DNA from: Nitrosomonas mobilis
GTDB taxonomy: Bacteria; Pseudomonadota; Gammaproteobacteria; Burkholderiales; Nitrosomonadaceae
Length of the DNA stretch: 42,986 nucleotides
Reading direction: 5' to 3'
NCBI RefSeq assembly: GCF_900103035.1
Contig: NZ_FMWO01000073.1
Span: 1-42,986, forward strand
Notes under the pieces: generated by a model
Seen by the model: only the letters and a program-made list of their open reading frames with translations
Database searches by the model: none
Told to the model about the DNA's origin: nothing
In this document: positions 24,963 through 33,444 of the stretch, one piece after another
Layout of the letters: every line of letters starts with the position of its first letter
Position numbering within the stretch: the stretch's first letter is position 1
Program-made: the position numbers and the translations under genes

Positions 24963-25622
24963 ATGACTCAAGACGAACAAAAACAGGCGGCCGCGCAGGC
25001 TGCAATTCAATATGTACCAAAAGGCAGCCTGGTTGGTGTGGGAACGGGCTCCACGGCAAATTATTTTATTGATGCGCTTGCTACGATCAAACACCAGATT
25101 GAAGGCGCGGTGGCAAGTTCACAAGCAACAGCTGAACGGTTAAAAAAACACGGAATTGAGGTGGTTGAGCTGAACAATGCTGATAATCTACCGGTTTATG
25201 TGGATGGTGCTGATGAAGTTACCCGTCATCTGCATATGATTAAAGGTGGCGGTGGTGCGTTAACCCGCGAGAAAATCGTGGCTGCGGTAGCGCGCAAATT
25301 TATTTGTATTGCCGACCAGAGCAAGCTGGTTGATGTGCTGGGGAACTTTCCGCTGCCGGTTGAGGTTATTCCCATGGCGCGCAGCTATGTGGCGCGTGAA
25401 ATTGCACTGCTTGGCGGACAGCCGGCGCTGCGCGTTGGCTTTACAACTGATAATGGGAATTTAATTCTTGATGTTCATAATCTGAATATAGCGAATCCAG
25501 TTGAACTCGAAACCACCTTGAATCAGATTGCCGGCGTCGTCACTAATGGTTTATTCGCCAGAAGAGGCGCGGATTTATTGTTGCTGGGAACGCAACAAGG
25601 TGTTGAAACCATCAAGCTATAA
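24963..25622 (+). CDS. rpiA: Ribose-5-phosphate isomerase A
   Basis: RpiA interconverts ribose 5-phosphate and ribulose 5-phosphate in the pentose phosphate and Calvin cycles. The 219 residues begin [18 protein letters not shown], which aligns with the E. coli RpiA start and equals its length. I therefore reject the longer in-frame starts at 24915 (TTG) and 24936 (ATG). Active-site features are [15 protein letters not shown], the DGADEV loop with catalytic Asp, and [14 protein letters not shown]. The upstream region (24906-24929) contains a MITE right-end-like sequence, TGAATTTTTGGAGCTGTCC. No close operon partner is present. Confidence 0.96.
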   Translation: MTQDEQKQAAAQAAIQYVPKGSLVGVGTGSTANYFIDALATIKHQIEGAVASSQATAERLKKHGIEVVELNNADNLPVYVDGADEVTRHLHMIKGGGGALTREKIVAAVARKFICIADQSKLVDVLGNFPLPVEVIPMARSYVAREIALLGGQPALRVGFTTDNGNLILDVHNLNIANPVELETTLNQIAGVVTNGLFARRGADLLLLGTQQGVETIKL

Positions 25623-25795
25623 AATATTTGCTCCCAGCAAACTGGTTTGTTTGAAGCCCTGAGTTCCTGGAAGACATTGTCAGATTGATTCCATTTTTTC
25701 ATGAATGAGTGGTCTACCAGTTGAAAGATAATTGCAATCAGTTTGTCATCAATCTTACCTATTATTGATAATTTAGACTATCCAGAGCGATTCGC

Positions 25796-26503
25796 ATGAT
25801 TACAAAAGAGCATGTTTCCAAAAAATTTGATGCCGATCTTGAAGAAGTCCGTACCAGCGTATTGCAAATGGGGGGATTTGTCGTACAGCAAATCGAGCAG
25901 GCTGTTGAGGCGCTATCCACTGGTGATGAACAGGCTATTGAGCAGATCATAAAAAATGATCACCGAGTCAATGCCATGCAGGTGAAAATTGATGAGCTCA
26001 GCTGCCAGATTATTGCTCGCCGTCAGCCAACGGCCGGTGATCTGCGTATGATCATGACCGTCATCAATACCATCACCGATTTGGAAAGAATTGGCGATGA
26101 GGCGGCCAAAATCGCCCGGATGGCCAAGTTGATCTACGATACCGGTCGCCTGAAAGTCCCCCGTTTTATTGAAATCAAGCATATCGCCAATCTTACGATC
26201 GACATGGTAAATAAGGCCCTGGATGCCTTTGCCCGCTTGGATCCCAGCGTGTCAGCCAAAATTGTGCGTCAGGATGACGAGGTGGACGAGGAATTTCGCT
26301 CAATTATTCGGCAGTTGATTACCTTTATGATGGAAGATCCTCGCAAGATTTCGACTGCCATTGAAATTCTGTTTGTCGCCAAGGCGATAGAGCGAATAGG
26401 GGATCACGCAAAAAATATGTCTGAATATGTGGTCTATATGGTCAAAGGTAAGGATGTGCGGCATATCTCTGCTGATGAAATCGAGCGTGAGGTCAACGAG
26501 TAA
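25796..26503 (+). CDS. phoU: Phosphate signalling protein PhoU
   Basis: PhoU is a cytoplasmic regulator that links the Pst phosphate transporter to the PhoR kinase and keeps the Pho regulon off when phosphate is plentiful. The 235-residue protein has the two tandem three-helix PhoU repeats. Their metal-binding signatures are visible as ITDLERIGDEAAKIA (about 94-108) and AKAIERIGDHAKNMSEY (about 198-214). ppx follows 44 bp later on the same strand. The pstSCAB genes usually upstream of phoU are not in the window. A weak Pho-box-like sequence lies at 25743-25760, about 36 bp before the start. Confidence 0.96.
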   Translation: MITKEHVSKKFDADLEEVRTSVLQMGGFVVQQIEQAVEALSTGDEQAIEQIIKNDHRVNAMQVKIDELSCQIIARRQPTAGDLRMIMTVINTITDLERIGDEAAKIARMAKLIYDTGRLKVPRFIEIKHIANLTIDMVNKALDAFARLDPSVSAKIVRQDDEVDEEFRSIIRQLITFMMEDPRKISTAIEILFVAKAIERIGDHAKNMSEYVVYMVKGKDVRHISADEIEREVNE

Positions 26504-26547
26504 TGCCTTCGCATCTCAAATCACAAAAAACTCCAGCCGTCTGATTC

Positions 26548-28068
26548 ATGCATGAGTATTCGACTTTGGCGGCAGTTGACCTGGGTTCCAATAGTTTTCA
26601 TCTACAGGTAGCAAGAGTCGTAGACAAACAGCTCTACCCGCTGGATAGCCTAAAAGAGATGGTGCAACTTGCAGCAGACCTGTCTGAAGACGAGTTTCTG
26701 CATGAGGCCTCCCAGCAACGAGCATTGATCTGTCTGGAAAAATTTGGCGAAAGGTTACGTGGACTATCACAGCACGCGGTACGTGTCGTTGGTACAAATT
26801 CTTTGCGTGTCGCCAGGAACGCAGCTGATTTTTTGGAAAAAGCAGAACAAGCCCTAGGCTTCCCGATTGAGGTTATTGCCGGACATGAAGAAGCCAGATT
26901 GATCTACCTGGGAGTGGCGCACAGTCTTCCTGCTTCAGACAACAATCGGCTCGTCATAGACATTGGTGGAGGGTCAACCGAATTTATCATCGGCAACCGT
27001 CTTGAATCCAGTAAGCTTGAGAGCCTTTATATGGGGTGCATCAACTATAGCCAACGTTTTTTTTCGGATGGGAAAATCAGCAAGGGTGCGATGAAGCGCG
27101 CAGAGTTTGCCGCCAGAACTGAAATACAGGCAATTTCTACAGATTTTTCCTTTGATCATTGGCAGGAAGCATATGGAGCATCAGGAACCGCGCGCGCATT
27201 GGCGCGCATACTCAGCCTGAATCAATTTAATGATGGTGACGAATCTGAAGTCATCACGTCGATGGGGCTAGACAGATTACGCGACCACCTTATCAAAGTG
27301 GGGGACAGTCGCAATCTTGGGTTAGCTGGTTTGCAACCAGATCGTGAGAAAGTCATTGTTGGCGGTTTTGCCATCATGGCAGCTATTTTTACCGAATTGA
27401 AAATTACGCGTATGGCTGTCACTACTGGCGCCTTGCGTGAAGGTGTTCTATACGATTTGCTGGGAAGATTCCACCAGGAAGATATGCGCGAAGTTTCCGT
27501 GCAGCAATTCATGCAGCGCTATCGCATCGATTCCGCACAAGCAAACCGGATTGAATCGCTCGCCCTCGTGCTGGGAAGGCAAATGCTGGCAAATTATCCG
27601 GATGAGAAGACGGCAGAGGATGCCTTGAAAATACTCTCGTGGGCAGCACGCCTGCATGAAATTGGGATCTGTGTTGCGCATACCGGCTTCCACAAACATT
27701 CGGCCTATATTTTGAATAATGCTGATATTCCTGGCTTTTCCAGAATGGAGCAGTCGCAGTTGGGTCAACTGGCGCTGGCAGTGCGAGGTTCGCTCACCAA
27801 AACCAGGGAATTTATTAGTGATCCGATCAATTTTGCACGTGTGGTTGCTTTGCGCCTCGCGGCAATTTTCTATCACAGCCGTACCAGTATTGAACTGCCG
27901 AGCATGGAGATGGCTATAGAAAGCAGCAAATGTAGATTACTTATTCCACAGGAATGGTTGGAATGTTACCCATTAACCGATACGCTACTGGTCAGTGAAA
28001 GTGAGGCCTGGGCTAAAGTTAATATTGATTTTAATGTTGAAAGTTACTCTGGTCGGCAAATCTCCTGA
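26548..28068 (+). CDS. ppx: Exopolyphosphatase (Ppx/GppA family)
   Basis: Ppx removes phosphate from the ends of long inorganic polyphosphate chains. The 506-residue protein has the ASKHA ATPase-like N-terminal halves with DLGSNSFHLQVAR (about 11), IDIGGGSTEFI (about 139) and GGFAIMAAIFTEL. Its C-terminal HD-like helical domain (about 310-506) includes AARLHEIGICVAHTGFHKHSAYI, as in E. coli Ppx and GppA. GppA (guanosine pentaphosphatase) is the alternative. The size and position beside phoU favour Ppx. It is convergent with phoB, with 24 bp between stop codons. Confidence 0.93.
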   Translation: MHEYSTLAAVDLGSNSFHLQVARVVDKQLYPLDSLKEMVQLAADLSEDEFLHEASQQRALICLEKFGERLRGLSQHAVRVVGTNSLRVARNAADFLEKAEQALGFPIEVIAGHEEARLIYLGVAHSLPASDNNRLVIDIGGGSTEFIIGNRLESSKLESLYMGCINYSQRFFSDGKISKGAMKRAEFAARTEIQAISTDFSFDHWQEAYGASGTARALARILSLNQFNDGDESEVITSMGLDRLRDHLIKVGDSRNLGLAGLQPDREKVIVGGFAIMAAIFTELKITRMAVTTGALREGVLYDLLGRFHQEDMREVSVQQFMQRYRIDSAQANRIESLALVLGRQMLANYPDEKTAEDALKILSWAARLHEIGICVAHTGFHKHSAYILNNADIPGFSRMEQSQLGQLALAVRGSLTKTREFISDPINFARVVALRLAAIFYHSRTSIELPSMEMAIESSKCRLLIPQEWLECYPLTDTLLVSESEAWAKVNIDFNVESYSGRQIS

Positions 28069-28092
28069 TTGCATCACGGCGTTGGGAAAACG

Positions 28093-28815
28093 TCAATAAC
28101 TGACTTCACTTCTGACTGAGAACCGGTAGCCTGTTCCTCTAACAGTCTGAATTAGATTATCTTTTTCAACTATTTCCAGTGCTTTGCGCAGCCGGCGTAT
28201 ATGGACATCAACGGTGCGATCTTCAACAAAAACATGGTCTCCCCAAACTCTATCCAGTAACTGGGCACGAGAATGAACGCGTTCGATATGTGCCATCAGA
28301 TAATGCAGTAGGCGAAATTCGGTTGGGCCAAGCATGATTTCTTGTGGGCGGGCCTCTTCCTGAATATCCGAGACGGTTACTCTATGAGTGGTCGGGTCGA
28401 GACGCAAACCGCCGATTTCGATTACCTCATCTGATACTTCTGGAATACGTCGACGTAAAACTGCTTTGATACGGGCGTTCAATTCACGTGGCGAAAAGGG
28501 TTTGGTAATGTAGTCATCCGCACCCATTTCCAGTCCGGAAATTTTGTCGGCTTCATCAGCACGGGCCGTCAACATAATGATGGGAATTGGTTGCGTACGC
28601 GGTCTGGCGCGTAACAAACGAACAAAATCGATACCGCTCATATTGGGTAACATCCAGTCCACCAGCACCAGATCAGGCAGGATTTCATTGACCATTGCGA
28701 TGGCCTGTTCTGCTGTATCAGCGCTTAGCGCAACATAGCCAGTATTTCTCAGGTTATAGGAAATCAATTCCTGAATGGCAGGTTCATCTTCAACAATCAG
28801 AACTGTCGCGGACAT
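28093..28815 (-). CDS. phoB: Phosphate regulon response regulator PhoB
   Basis: The 240-residue OmpR-family regulator has a receiver domain (acidic pocket E9-D10, phospho-acceptor D53 in LVLVDWMLPN, K in ITKPFSPREL) and a C-terminal winged helix. The recognition segment is VEDRTVDVHIRRLRKALE, which is diagnostic of PhoB. Phosphorylated PhoB activates phosphate-scavenging genes. Its own promoter carries a Pho box (28864-28881), which supports both the name and autoregulation. phoR does not follow; the cognate kinase must be encoded elsewhere. tesA lies upstream on the same strand, 115 bp away. Confidence 0.95.
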   Translation of the reverse strand: MSATVLIVEDEPAIQELISYNLRNTGYVALSADTAEQAIAMVNEILPDLVLVDWMLPNMSGIDFVRLLRARPRTQPIPIIMLTARADEADKISGLEMGADDYITKPFSPRELNARIKAVLRRRIPEVSDEVIEIGGLRLDPTTHRVTVSDIQEEARPQEIMLGPTEFRLLHYLMAHIERVHSRAQLLDRVWGDHVFVEDRTVDVHIRRLRKALEIVEKDNLIQTVRGTGYRFSVRSEVSY

Positions 28816-28847
28816 TTAGTGCCTCATCTTTACGTTAAATTATTTAA

Positions 28848-28881
28848 ATTATATAAAGAAGATCTTACAGATTTATGACAT
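28848..28881 (-). promoter_or_regulatory. phoB promoter with Pho box and -10 element
   Basis: On the minus strand ATGTCATAAATCTGTAAG (28881-28864) matches the 18-bp Pho box CTGTCATAAATCTGTCAY at 15 positions, including both TGT half-site cores. Ten bases later is a perfect TATAAT (28853-28848). This is the standard geometry for class II PhoB activation, in which the Pho box replaces the -35 element. The transcription start would fall near 28841, about 25 nt upstream of the phoB ATG, with a GAGG ribosome site between. The overlapping imperfect inverted repeat GACACCG...CGATGTC (about 28877-28893) could also terminate tesA. Confidence 0.75.
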
Positions 28882-28930
28882 CGTAACGGTGTCGCCATGA
28901 TACGGATACAGTCATTTAATAGATGTCCGG

Positions 28931-29611
28931 CTAATCTGGTATGTGTCCTGTTTGTATGCTGGATTCCTTATACTCAACCAAGGGCTGCATGGATTCCAGC
29001 AGAGAAGCGAGGGTAGGCCAGATATTTTCCATGATTTTTTCCTGGGCGTGTTCATTGGGGTGAATGCCGTCTGCCAGGAAAAATTCACGATTTTTACCAA
29101 ATCCTTCCAGCATGAAAGGAACGAGCTGCAACTGATGATGTTGCGCTAGACGGGGAAAAATATCACGAAACTTTCGAATGTAACTTATGCCATAATTGGG
29201 CGGCAATTGCATCCCAACCAGCAACGGTACGACATTGTGCTGTTTACAGGTCAGCACAATTGTTTCCAGATTGTCATATATCGACTGGATTGATTTGCCT
29301 TGCAAACCATCGTTGCCGCCAAGTGCAATTACAACAATAGCGGGTTGATGTATGGTAAGCGCCTGCTCGATGCGTTTGCGCCCACCCAGAGTGATTTCTC
29401 CACTGATGCTGATATTGATCACTTCATAACTGGATGACTGAGTTTGCAGGCGTTGCCGGAGCAAATCCACCCAACCGGAATTTGGTGATAAACCGTAACC
29501 AACGGACAAGCTGTCTCCAAGTATCATGATTTTGATACCAGTTGCAGACCAGGCAGGATGAGAACTTAAAGTAATAAATAACCAACCTACGATGAGTAAA
29601 AATTTTTTCAT
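28931..29611 (-). CDS. tesA: Periplasmic SGNH-hydrolase, TesA-type thioesterase/arylesterase
   Basis: The 226-residue precursor has a signal peptide (about 1-22, ending HPAWS). It then has SGNH block I, ILGDSLSVGYG, with the nucleophile Ser34. Block III is VIALGGNDGLQG (Asn), and block V is DGIHPN (Asp and His). The enzyme should hydrolyse acyl thioesters or aryl/alkyl esters in the periplasm, like E. coli TesA. It is divergent from an ABC ATPase/permease pair equivalent to ybbA-ybbP, the same arrangement as in E. coli. No Shine-Dalgarno is visible. Its start codon overlaps the opposite-strand ATG in CATG (29609-29612). Confidence 0.92.
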   Translation of the reverse strand: MKKFLLIVGWLFITLSSHPAWSATGIKIMILGDSLSVGYGLSPNSGWVDLLRQRLQTQSSSYEVINISISGEITLGGRKRIEQALTIHQPAIVVIALGGNDGLQGKSIQSIYDNLETIVLTCKQHNVVPLLVGMQLPPNYGISYIRKFRDIFPRLAQHHQLQLVPFMLEGFGKNREFFLADGIHPNEHAQEKIMENIWPTLASLLESMQPLVEYKESSIQTGHIPD

Positions 29612-30326
29612 GGCAAAAAATCTATCGATTGAGCAATCCGTGCAAACAAAAAGTCAGCCTATCATACAAGCTCAAGAACTGACGAGAGAGATAGAAACCG
29701 GCGAAACCACATTGACAATCTTGAAGGAGATTAGTTTGCAAGTAAGTGCAGGTGAATCCATTGCCGTGGTCGGTGCATCCGGTTCGGGAAAGTCTACCTT
29801 GCTGGGTTTGCTGGCTGGATTGGATGAACCAACCCAGGGAACCGTTTTTCTCGATGGGCAGGATATATTTAAACTTGATGAGGATGAGAGGGCTGTGCTG
29901 CGTGGTAGATTACTGGGATTCATGTTTCAGTCATTTCAGCTGCTACCGGCATTAACTGCGCTGGAGAATGTCATGCTTCCGCTGGAGTTGTCCGGAGAGA
30001 GTCAGGCGCGTGATGCCGCCGTCAACTGGCTGACGCGAGTAGGGCTAGAGAAACGGGCAAAACATTATCCCAGGCAGTTATCGGGGGGAGAGCAACAGCG
30101 TGTTGCTATTGCGCGGGCGTTTGTCACTCAGCCGAAACTGCTGTTTGCCGATGAACCAACCGGCAATCTGGATGCCGCCACGGGATCGCAGATTATTGAT
30201 CTAATGTTTGAGCTCAATCGCGAACAAGGTACCACCCTGGTGCTGGTTACGCATGATGAAAAGCTGACCGAACGTTGTGCGCGGATCGTGAAACTGGAGG
30301 CCGGCAGGATGGTCAGTCACTCATGA
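29610..30326 (+). CDS. ybbA: ABC transporter ATPase, YbbA type
   Basis: The 238-residue ATPase of the LolD/MacB-like family has Walker A GASGSGKST (about 55-63), Q-loop FMFQSFQLLP, signature LSGGEQQRVAIARA, Walker B LLFADEPTGNLD and a switch His in LVTHDE. It pairs with the FtsX-like permease encoded 13 bp downstream. Such MacB-type ATPases usually drive conformational changes that move envelope substrates instead of importing solutes. I use the ATG at 29610. An in-frame ATG at 29592 would extend it by six residues into tesA. Neither start has a ribosome site. Confidence 0.93.
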   Translation: MAKNLSIEQSVQTKSQPIIQAQELTREIETGETTLTILKEISLQVSAGESIAVVGASGSGKSTLLGLLAGLDEPTQGTVFLDGQDIFKLDEDERAVLRGRLLGFMFQSFQLLPALTALENVMLPLELSGESQARDAAVNWLTRVGLEKRAKHYPRQLSGGEQQRVAIARAFVTQPKLLFADEPTGNLDAATGSQIIDLMFELNREQGTTLVLVTHDEKLTERCARIVKLEAGRMVSHS

Positions 30327-30339
30327 AGGAGATGGCGAC

Positions 30340-32853
30340 ATGAACCTGTTACGGCTTTCTTTGCGAATGTTGCTGCGTGACTGGCGTGCCGGGGAACTGC
30401 GCATTCTGGTTCTGGCTCTGATCATTGCCGTAAGCGGCGTGACCACAGTCGGTTTTTTTGCCGACCGGGTGCAGCGTGCTCTGGTAAATGAGAGCAGTCA
30501 ATTACTGGGCGGTGATCTGTTGGTCAGTTCCAGTCAGGTGTTACCTCCCGGATATGAGCAGCAGGCCAAGCGTTTTCGCCTGAAAACGGCTGCATTGACC
30601 AGGTTTCCGAGCATGGTCAGTTATGCAGACAATAACCTGTTATGCGCCATCAAGGCAGTCACGCCGGGGTATCCATTGCGTGGCAAGCTACAACTGACTT
30701 CGCTGGCAGAAGGTGACGAACTCTCCCAGTCGCCTGCGCGCGTCGCCCAAGGCATTCCTGCTCCCGGAACTGTCTGGATCGATGAGAAAGCAATGGCGGC
30801 GCTGGATGTTAAATTGGGTGATAAGCTTGAAATCGGTATGATTGAGCTGACCGTCACCGAATTGGTTGCAAGCGAACCCGACCATTCAGTGGGATTCATC
30901 AATATGAATCCGCGATTGTTGATCAATGAGAAGGATCTTGCTGCCAGCGAGCTTATTCAGCCGGGAAGCCGTGTCAGCTACCAGTTGCTAGTCGCCGGTG
31001 AAATTGCCGATGTCGCCGCTTATCGAAGCTGGCTGGAGGCACAACTTGTGCCAGGTCAAAGTGTCGAAGGCATCCAGGATGCGCGCCCGGAAATTCGTGC
31101 GGCACTGGATCGGGCCGGGAAATTTCTGGGGCTGGCTGCGCTGGCGAGTGTGGTTGTCGCCGCCGTGGCAGTTGCTTTGGCGACACGCCGTTTTATTCAG
31201 CGGCACCTCGATGGATGCGCAGTGATGCGCTGTCTGGGCGCAACCCAGTCGGTACTGCTGCGATTGTATCTCTATCATTTTCTAATGTTGGGAGCATTCT
31301 CCAGTTTATTGGGTTGTATGCTGGGGGTTATTGCGCAGGAATTTCTGTCCCGCTGGCTTGCCGAGTTAGCGGGTACAGTGTTGCCGCCGCCAGGGGGGTT
31401 ACCGGCGGTGCAGGGAATGTTGACCGGCATGGTGCTGTTGCTGGGTTTCTCTTTGCCACCGTTGCTGAATTTGCGGCAAGTACCAGCGCTGCGCGTTATC
31501 CGGCGTGATATGGGCATGACCAGTCTGCATGGTTTTGCCGGCTATGCGTTTGGACTGCTTATGTTGTCTACCCTTTTTATATGGAAAGCGGGTGATCTAA
31601 AACTTGGTTTGTTGATCATGCTGGGATTTCTGCTGGCAGTCGCAGCATTTGCCGCGATTGGCTGGGTAATCATCCGACTGATGTTGTTGATGCGTGCGCA
31701 AGGATCAGGCGCATGGCATTACGGTCTTGCTAACGTCAAGCGGCGCACGCTAGCCAGTCTGGTGCAGGCAGTCGCGCTCGGGTTGGGGATGATGGCGCTC
31801 ATGACGCTCACCTTGATTCGCACCGATCTGCTGCAGGATTGGCAAACCCGTTTGCCACCTGACACGCCCAATCGATTCCTGATCAATATTCAACCCGACC
31901 AGCAGCCAGCATTGTTTACTTTCTTCGAGCAGCACGAAATTGCGCAGCCGGAGATGTTTCCGATGGTGCGTGGTCGCTTGACCAGAATCAACGATGGCAC
32001 GGTGCGCCCCGAGGATTATGACCACAATCCTCACGCTAAGCAGTTCATCATGCGTGAATTCAATCTGTCGTGGATGGATAAACTCCAGCAGGATAACGAA
32101 ATCGTTGCCGGAGAATGGTGGCGGTCTACTGAAGCCGATTTCAACGAATTGTCGATGGAGGAAGATTTTGCCAAAACTATTGGTGTAAAGCTAGGCGATC
32201 GGATGACATTTCATATTGCTGGTGAGGATTTTACGGCGACTATCACCAGTTTGCGTAAAATCGACTGGGATACGTTTCATGTCAATTTTTTTGCAGTCTT
32301 GCGCCCGGGCTCACTCGATAATTATCCGGCCACGTATGTCACCAGCTTTTATCTGCCACCATCTCAAGTTGGTGTTATGCAGCATCTGGTACGTGCTTTT
32401 CCGAATATCCTGATCATCGATGTCGCCAGCATGATCGAACGCGTGCAGACTATGATCGCTCAGGTTGCCCGCGCAGTTGAATTTGTATTTATGTTTACCT
32501 TGCTGGCCGGTTTCATCGTGTTGTATGCTGCGATTGCCGCTACTCAGGATGAACGCAGATACGAAGCGGCAATCTTCCGCACACTCGGCGCCAGAAAACG
32601 CCAGCTTGCCCGTGCCTGGCTTGTCGAATTCGCGATTCTTGGAGGACTGGCGGGTATTTTTGCGGCGGCAGGTTCCGGCGTGCTCGGTTATGTTATCAGT
32701 GAGCGCACACTGCATTTATCCTATACCCCCAATCCTTGGCTATGGCTGATCGGTATTTTGATAGGTGTGATCAGCGTAACCGCAGCTGGATTGATTGGTA
32801 CGCGTTCGACCTTGTCGCAGCCGCCATTGTTGACATTACGCAAAGCCGGGTAA
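30340..32853 (+). CDS. ybbP: FtsX-like ABC permease, YbbP type
   Basis: This membrane protein of 837 residues starts at an ATG with GAAGGAGA upstream. The long form has ten or so helices: an N-terminal anchor (about 18-38), a large periplasmic part, a central membrane block (about 265-480), a second large periplasmic part (about 500-715) and a C-terminal FtsX block with TQDERRYEAAIFRTLGARKRQL. This matches E. coli YbbP. With YbbA and TesA it likely forms an envelope module that extracts hydrophobic compounds and hydrolyses them. The exact substrate is not settled by sequence. The gene is co-transcribed with ybbA. Confidence 0.93.
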   Translation: MNLLRLSLRMLLRDWRAGELRILVLALIIAVSGVTTVGFFADRVQRALVNESSQLLGGDLLVSSSQVLPPGYEQQAKRFRLKTAALTRFPSMVSYADNNLLCAIKAVTPGYPLRGKLQLTSLAEGDELSQSPARVAQGIPAPGTVWIDEKAMAALDVKLGDKLEIGMIELTVTELVASEPDHSVGFINMNPRLLINEKDLAASELIQPGSRVSYQLLVAGEIADVAAYRSWLEAQLVPGQSVEGIQDARPEIRAALDRAGKFLGLAALASVVVAAVAVALATRRFIQRHLDGCAVMRCLGATQSVLLRLYLYHFLMLGAFSSLLGCMLGVIAQEFLSRWLAELAGTVLPPPGGLPAVQGMLTGMVLLLGFSLPPLLNLRQVPALRVIRRDMGMTSLHGFAGYAFGLLMLSTLFIWKAGDLKLGLLIMLGFLLAVAAFAAIGWVIIRLMLLMRAQGSGAWHYGLANVKRRTLASLVQAVALGLGMMALMTLTLIRTDLLQDWQTRLPPDTPNRFLINIQPDQQPALFTFFEQHEIAQPEMFPMVRGRLTRINDGTVRPEDYDHNPHAKQFIMREFNLSWMDKLQQDNEIVAGEWWRSTEADFNELSMEEDFAKTIGVKLGDRMTFHIAGEDFTATITSLRKIDWDTFHVNFFAVLRPGSLDNYPATYVTSFYLPPSQVGVMQHLVRAFPNILIIDVASMIERVQTMIAQVARAVEFVFMFTLLAGFIVLYAAIAATQDERRYEAAIFRTLGARKRQLARAWLVEFAILGGLAGIFAAAGSGVLGYVISERTLHLSYTPNPWLWLIGILIGVISVTAAGLIGTRSTLSQPPLLTLRKAG

Positions 32854-33031
32854 TTGAGTTCAGTCTAGTTGCATCCGGTGGTTAAAAAGTCTGTTGGTTA
32901 AAAAGGCTTGCTAGCCTGGTTTGATAGGTTTAGTATTTTTTGAAGTGCCGATGAGTAGATGGCGCCGGAAAGCTAGTTTTTATTTCGTTGATCTAGACTG
33001 CACAAGGAATTTTGTTAATCAGAGGGATGAC

Positions 33032-33433
33032 ATGCCACAAAAAATAGCGCACATTGATGATGATCCTGATATTCGTGATACCGTCAGACGGATTCTGACG
33101 ATGAATGGATATGAGGTCGATAGCTATCACACATCGGCTGATTTTATCAATGCACTGAATAATCCGGAATCCATTCCAGATCTAGCGATTCTGGACGTTA
33201 TGGTCGAGTCCATGGATGCTGGCCTGAAAACCTATGTGGAACTGCATGAGCAGTTCCCCGGAATGCAGGCCGTTTTTATGACGTCTCTGGGTGACATGAT
33301 CTTGCCCTATTTTGTAGATAAATCGCAGGAATGGGTTTGTATCATCGAAAAACCGGTAGAGCCCGCCGTATTGCTGTCGATTATCCGCGATCGGCTCGAT
33401 CGTAACCCCAGTAAACTGAATAGCTCTGCCTAG
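33032..33433 (+). CDS. Single-domain response regulator (CheY-like)
   Basis: This is a 133-residue receiver domain with nothing after it. The acidic triad is in AHIDDDPDI (D9-D11), the phospho-acceptor is D55 in LAILDVMVE, the Thr/Ser is in FMTSLGD, and the Lys is in IIEKPVEP. I use the ATG at 33032, with GAGGG at 33022. The frame is open back to 32921, but that extension is not receiver-like. With no DNA-binding output, the protein must act by protein contact or as a phosphate sink or relay. The histidine kinase gene starts 12 bp later, so the two form one operon. Confidence 0.88.
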   Translation: MPQKIAHIDDDPDIRDTVRRILTMNGYEVDSYHTSADFINALNNPESIPDLAILDVMVESMDAGLKTYVELHEQFPGMQAVFMTSLGDMILPYFVDKSQEWVCIIEKPVEPAVLLSIIRDRLDRNPSKLNSSA

Positions 33434-33444
33434 CATGACTGGCA

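Noticed and set aside
25743..25760. Pho box before phoU
   Set aside because: Only 13 of 18 positions match, the second half-site lacks the TGT core, and no -10 element lies at the right distance.
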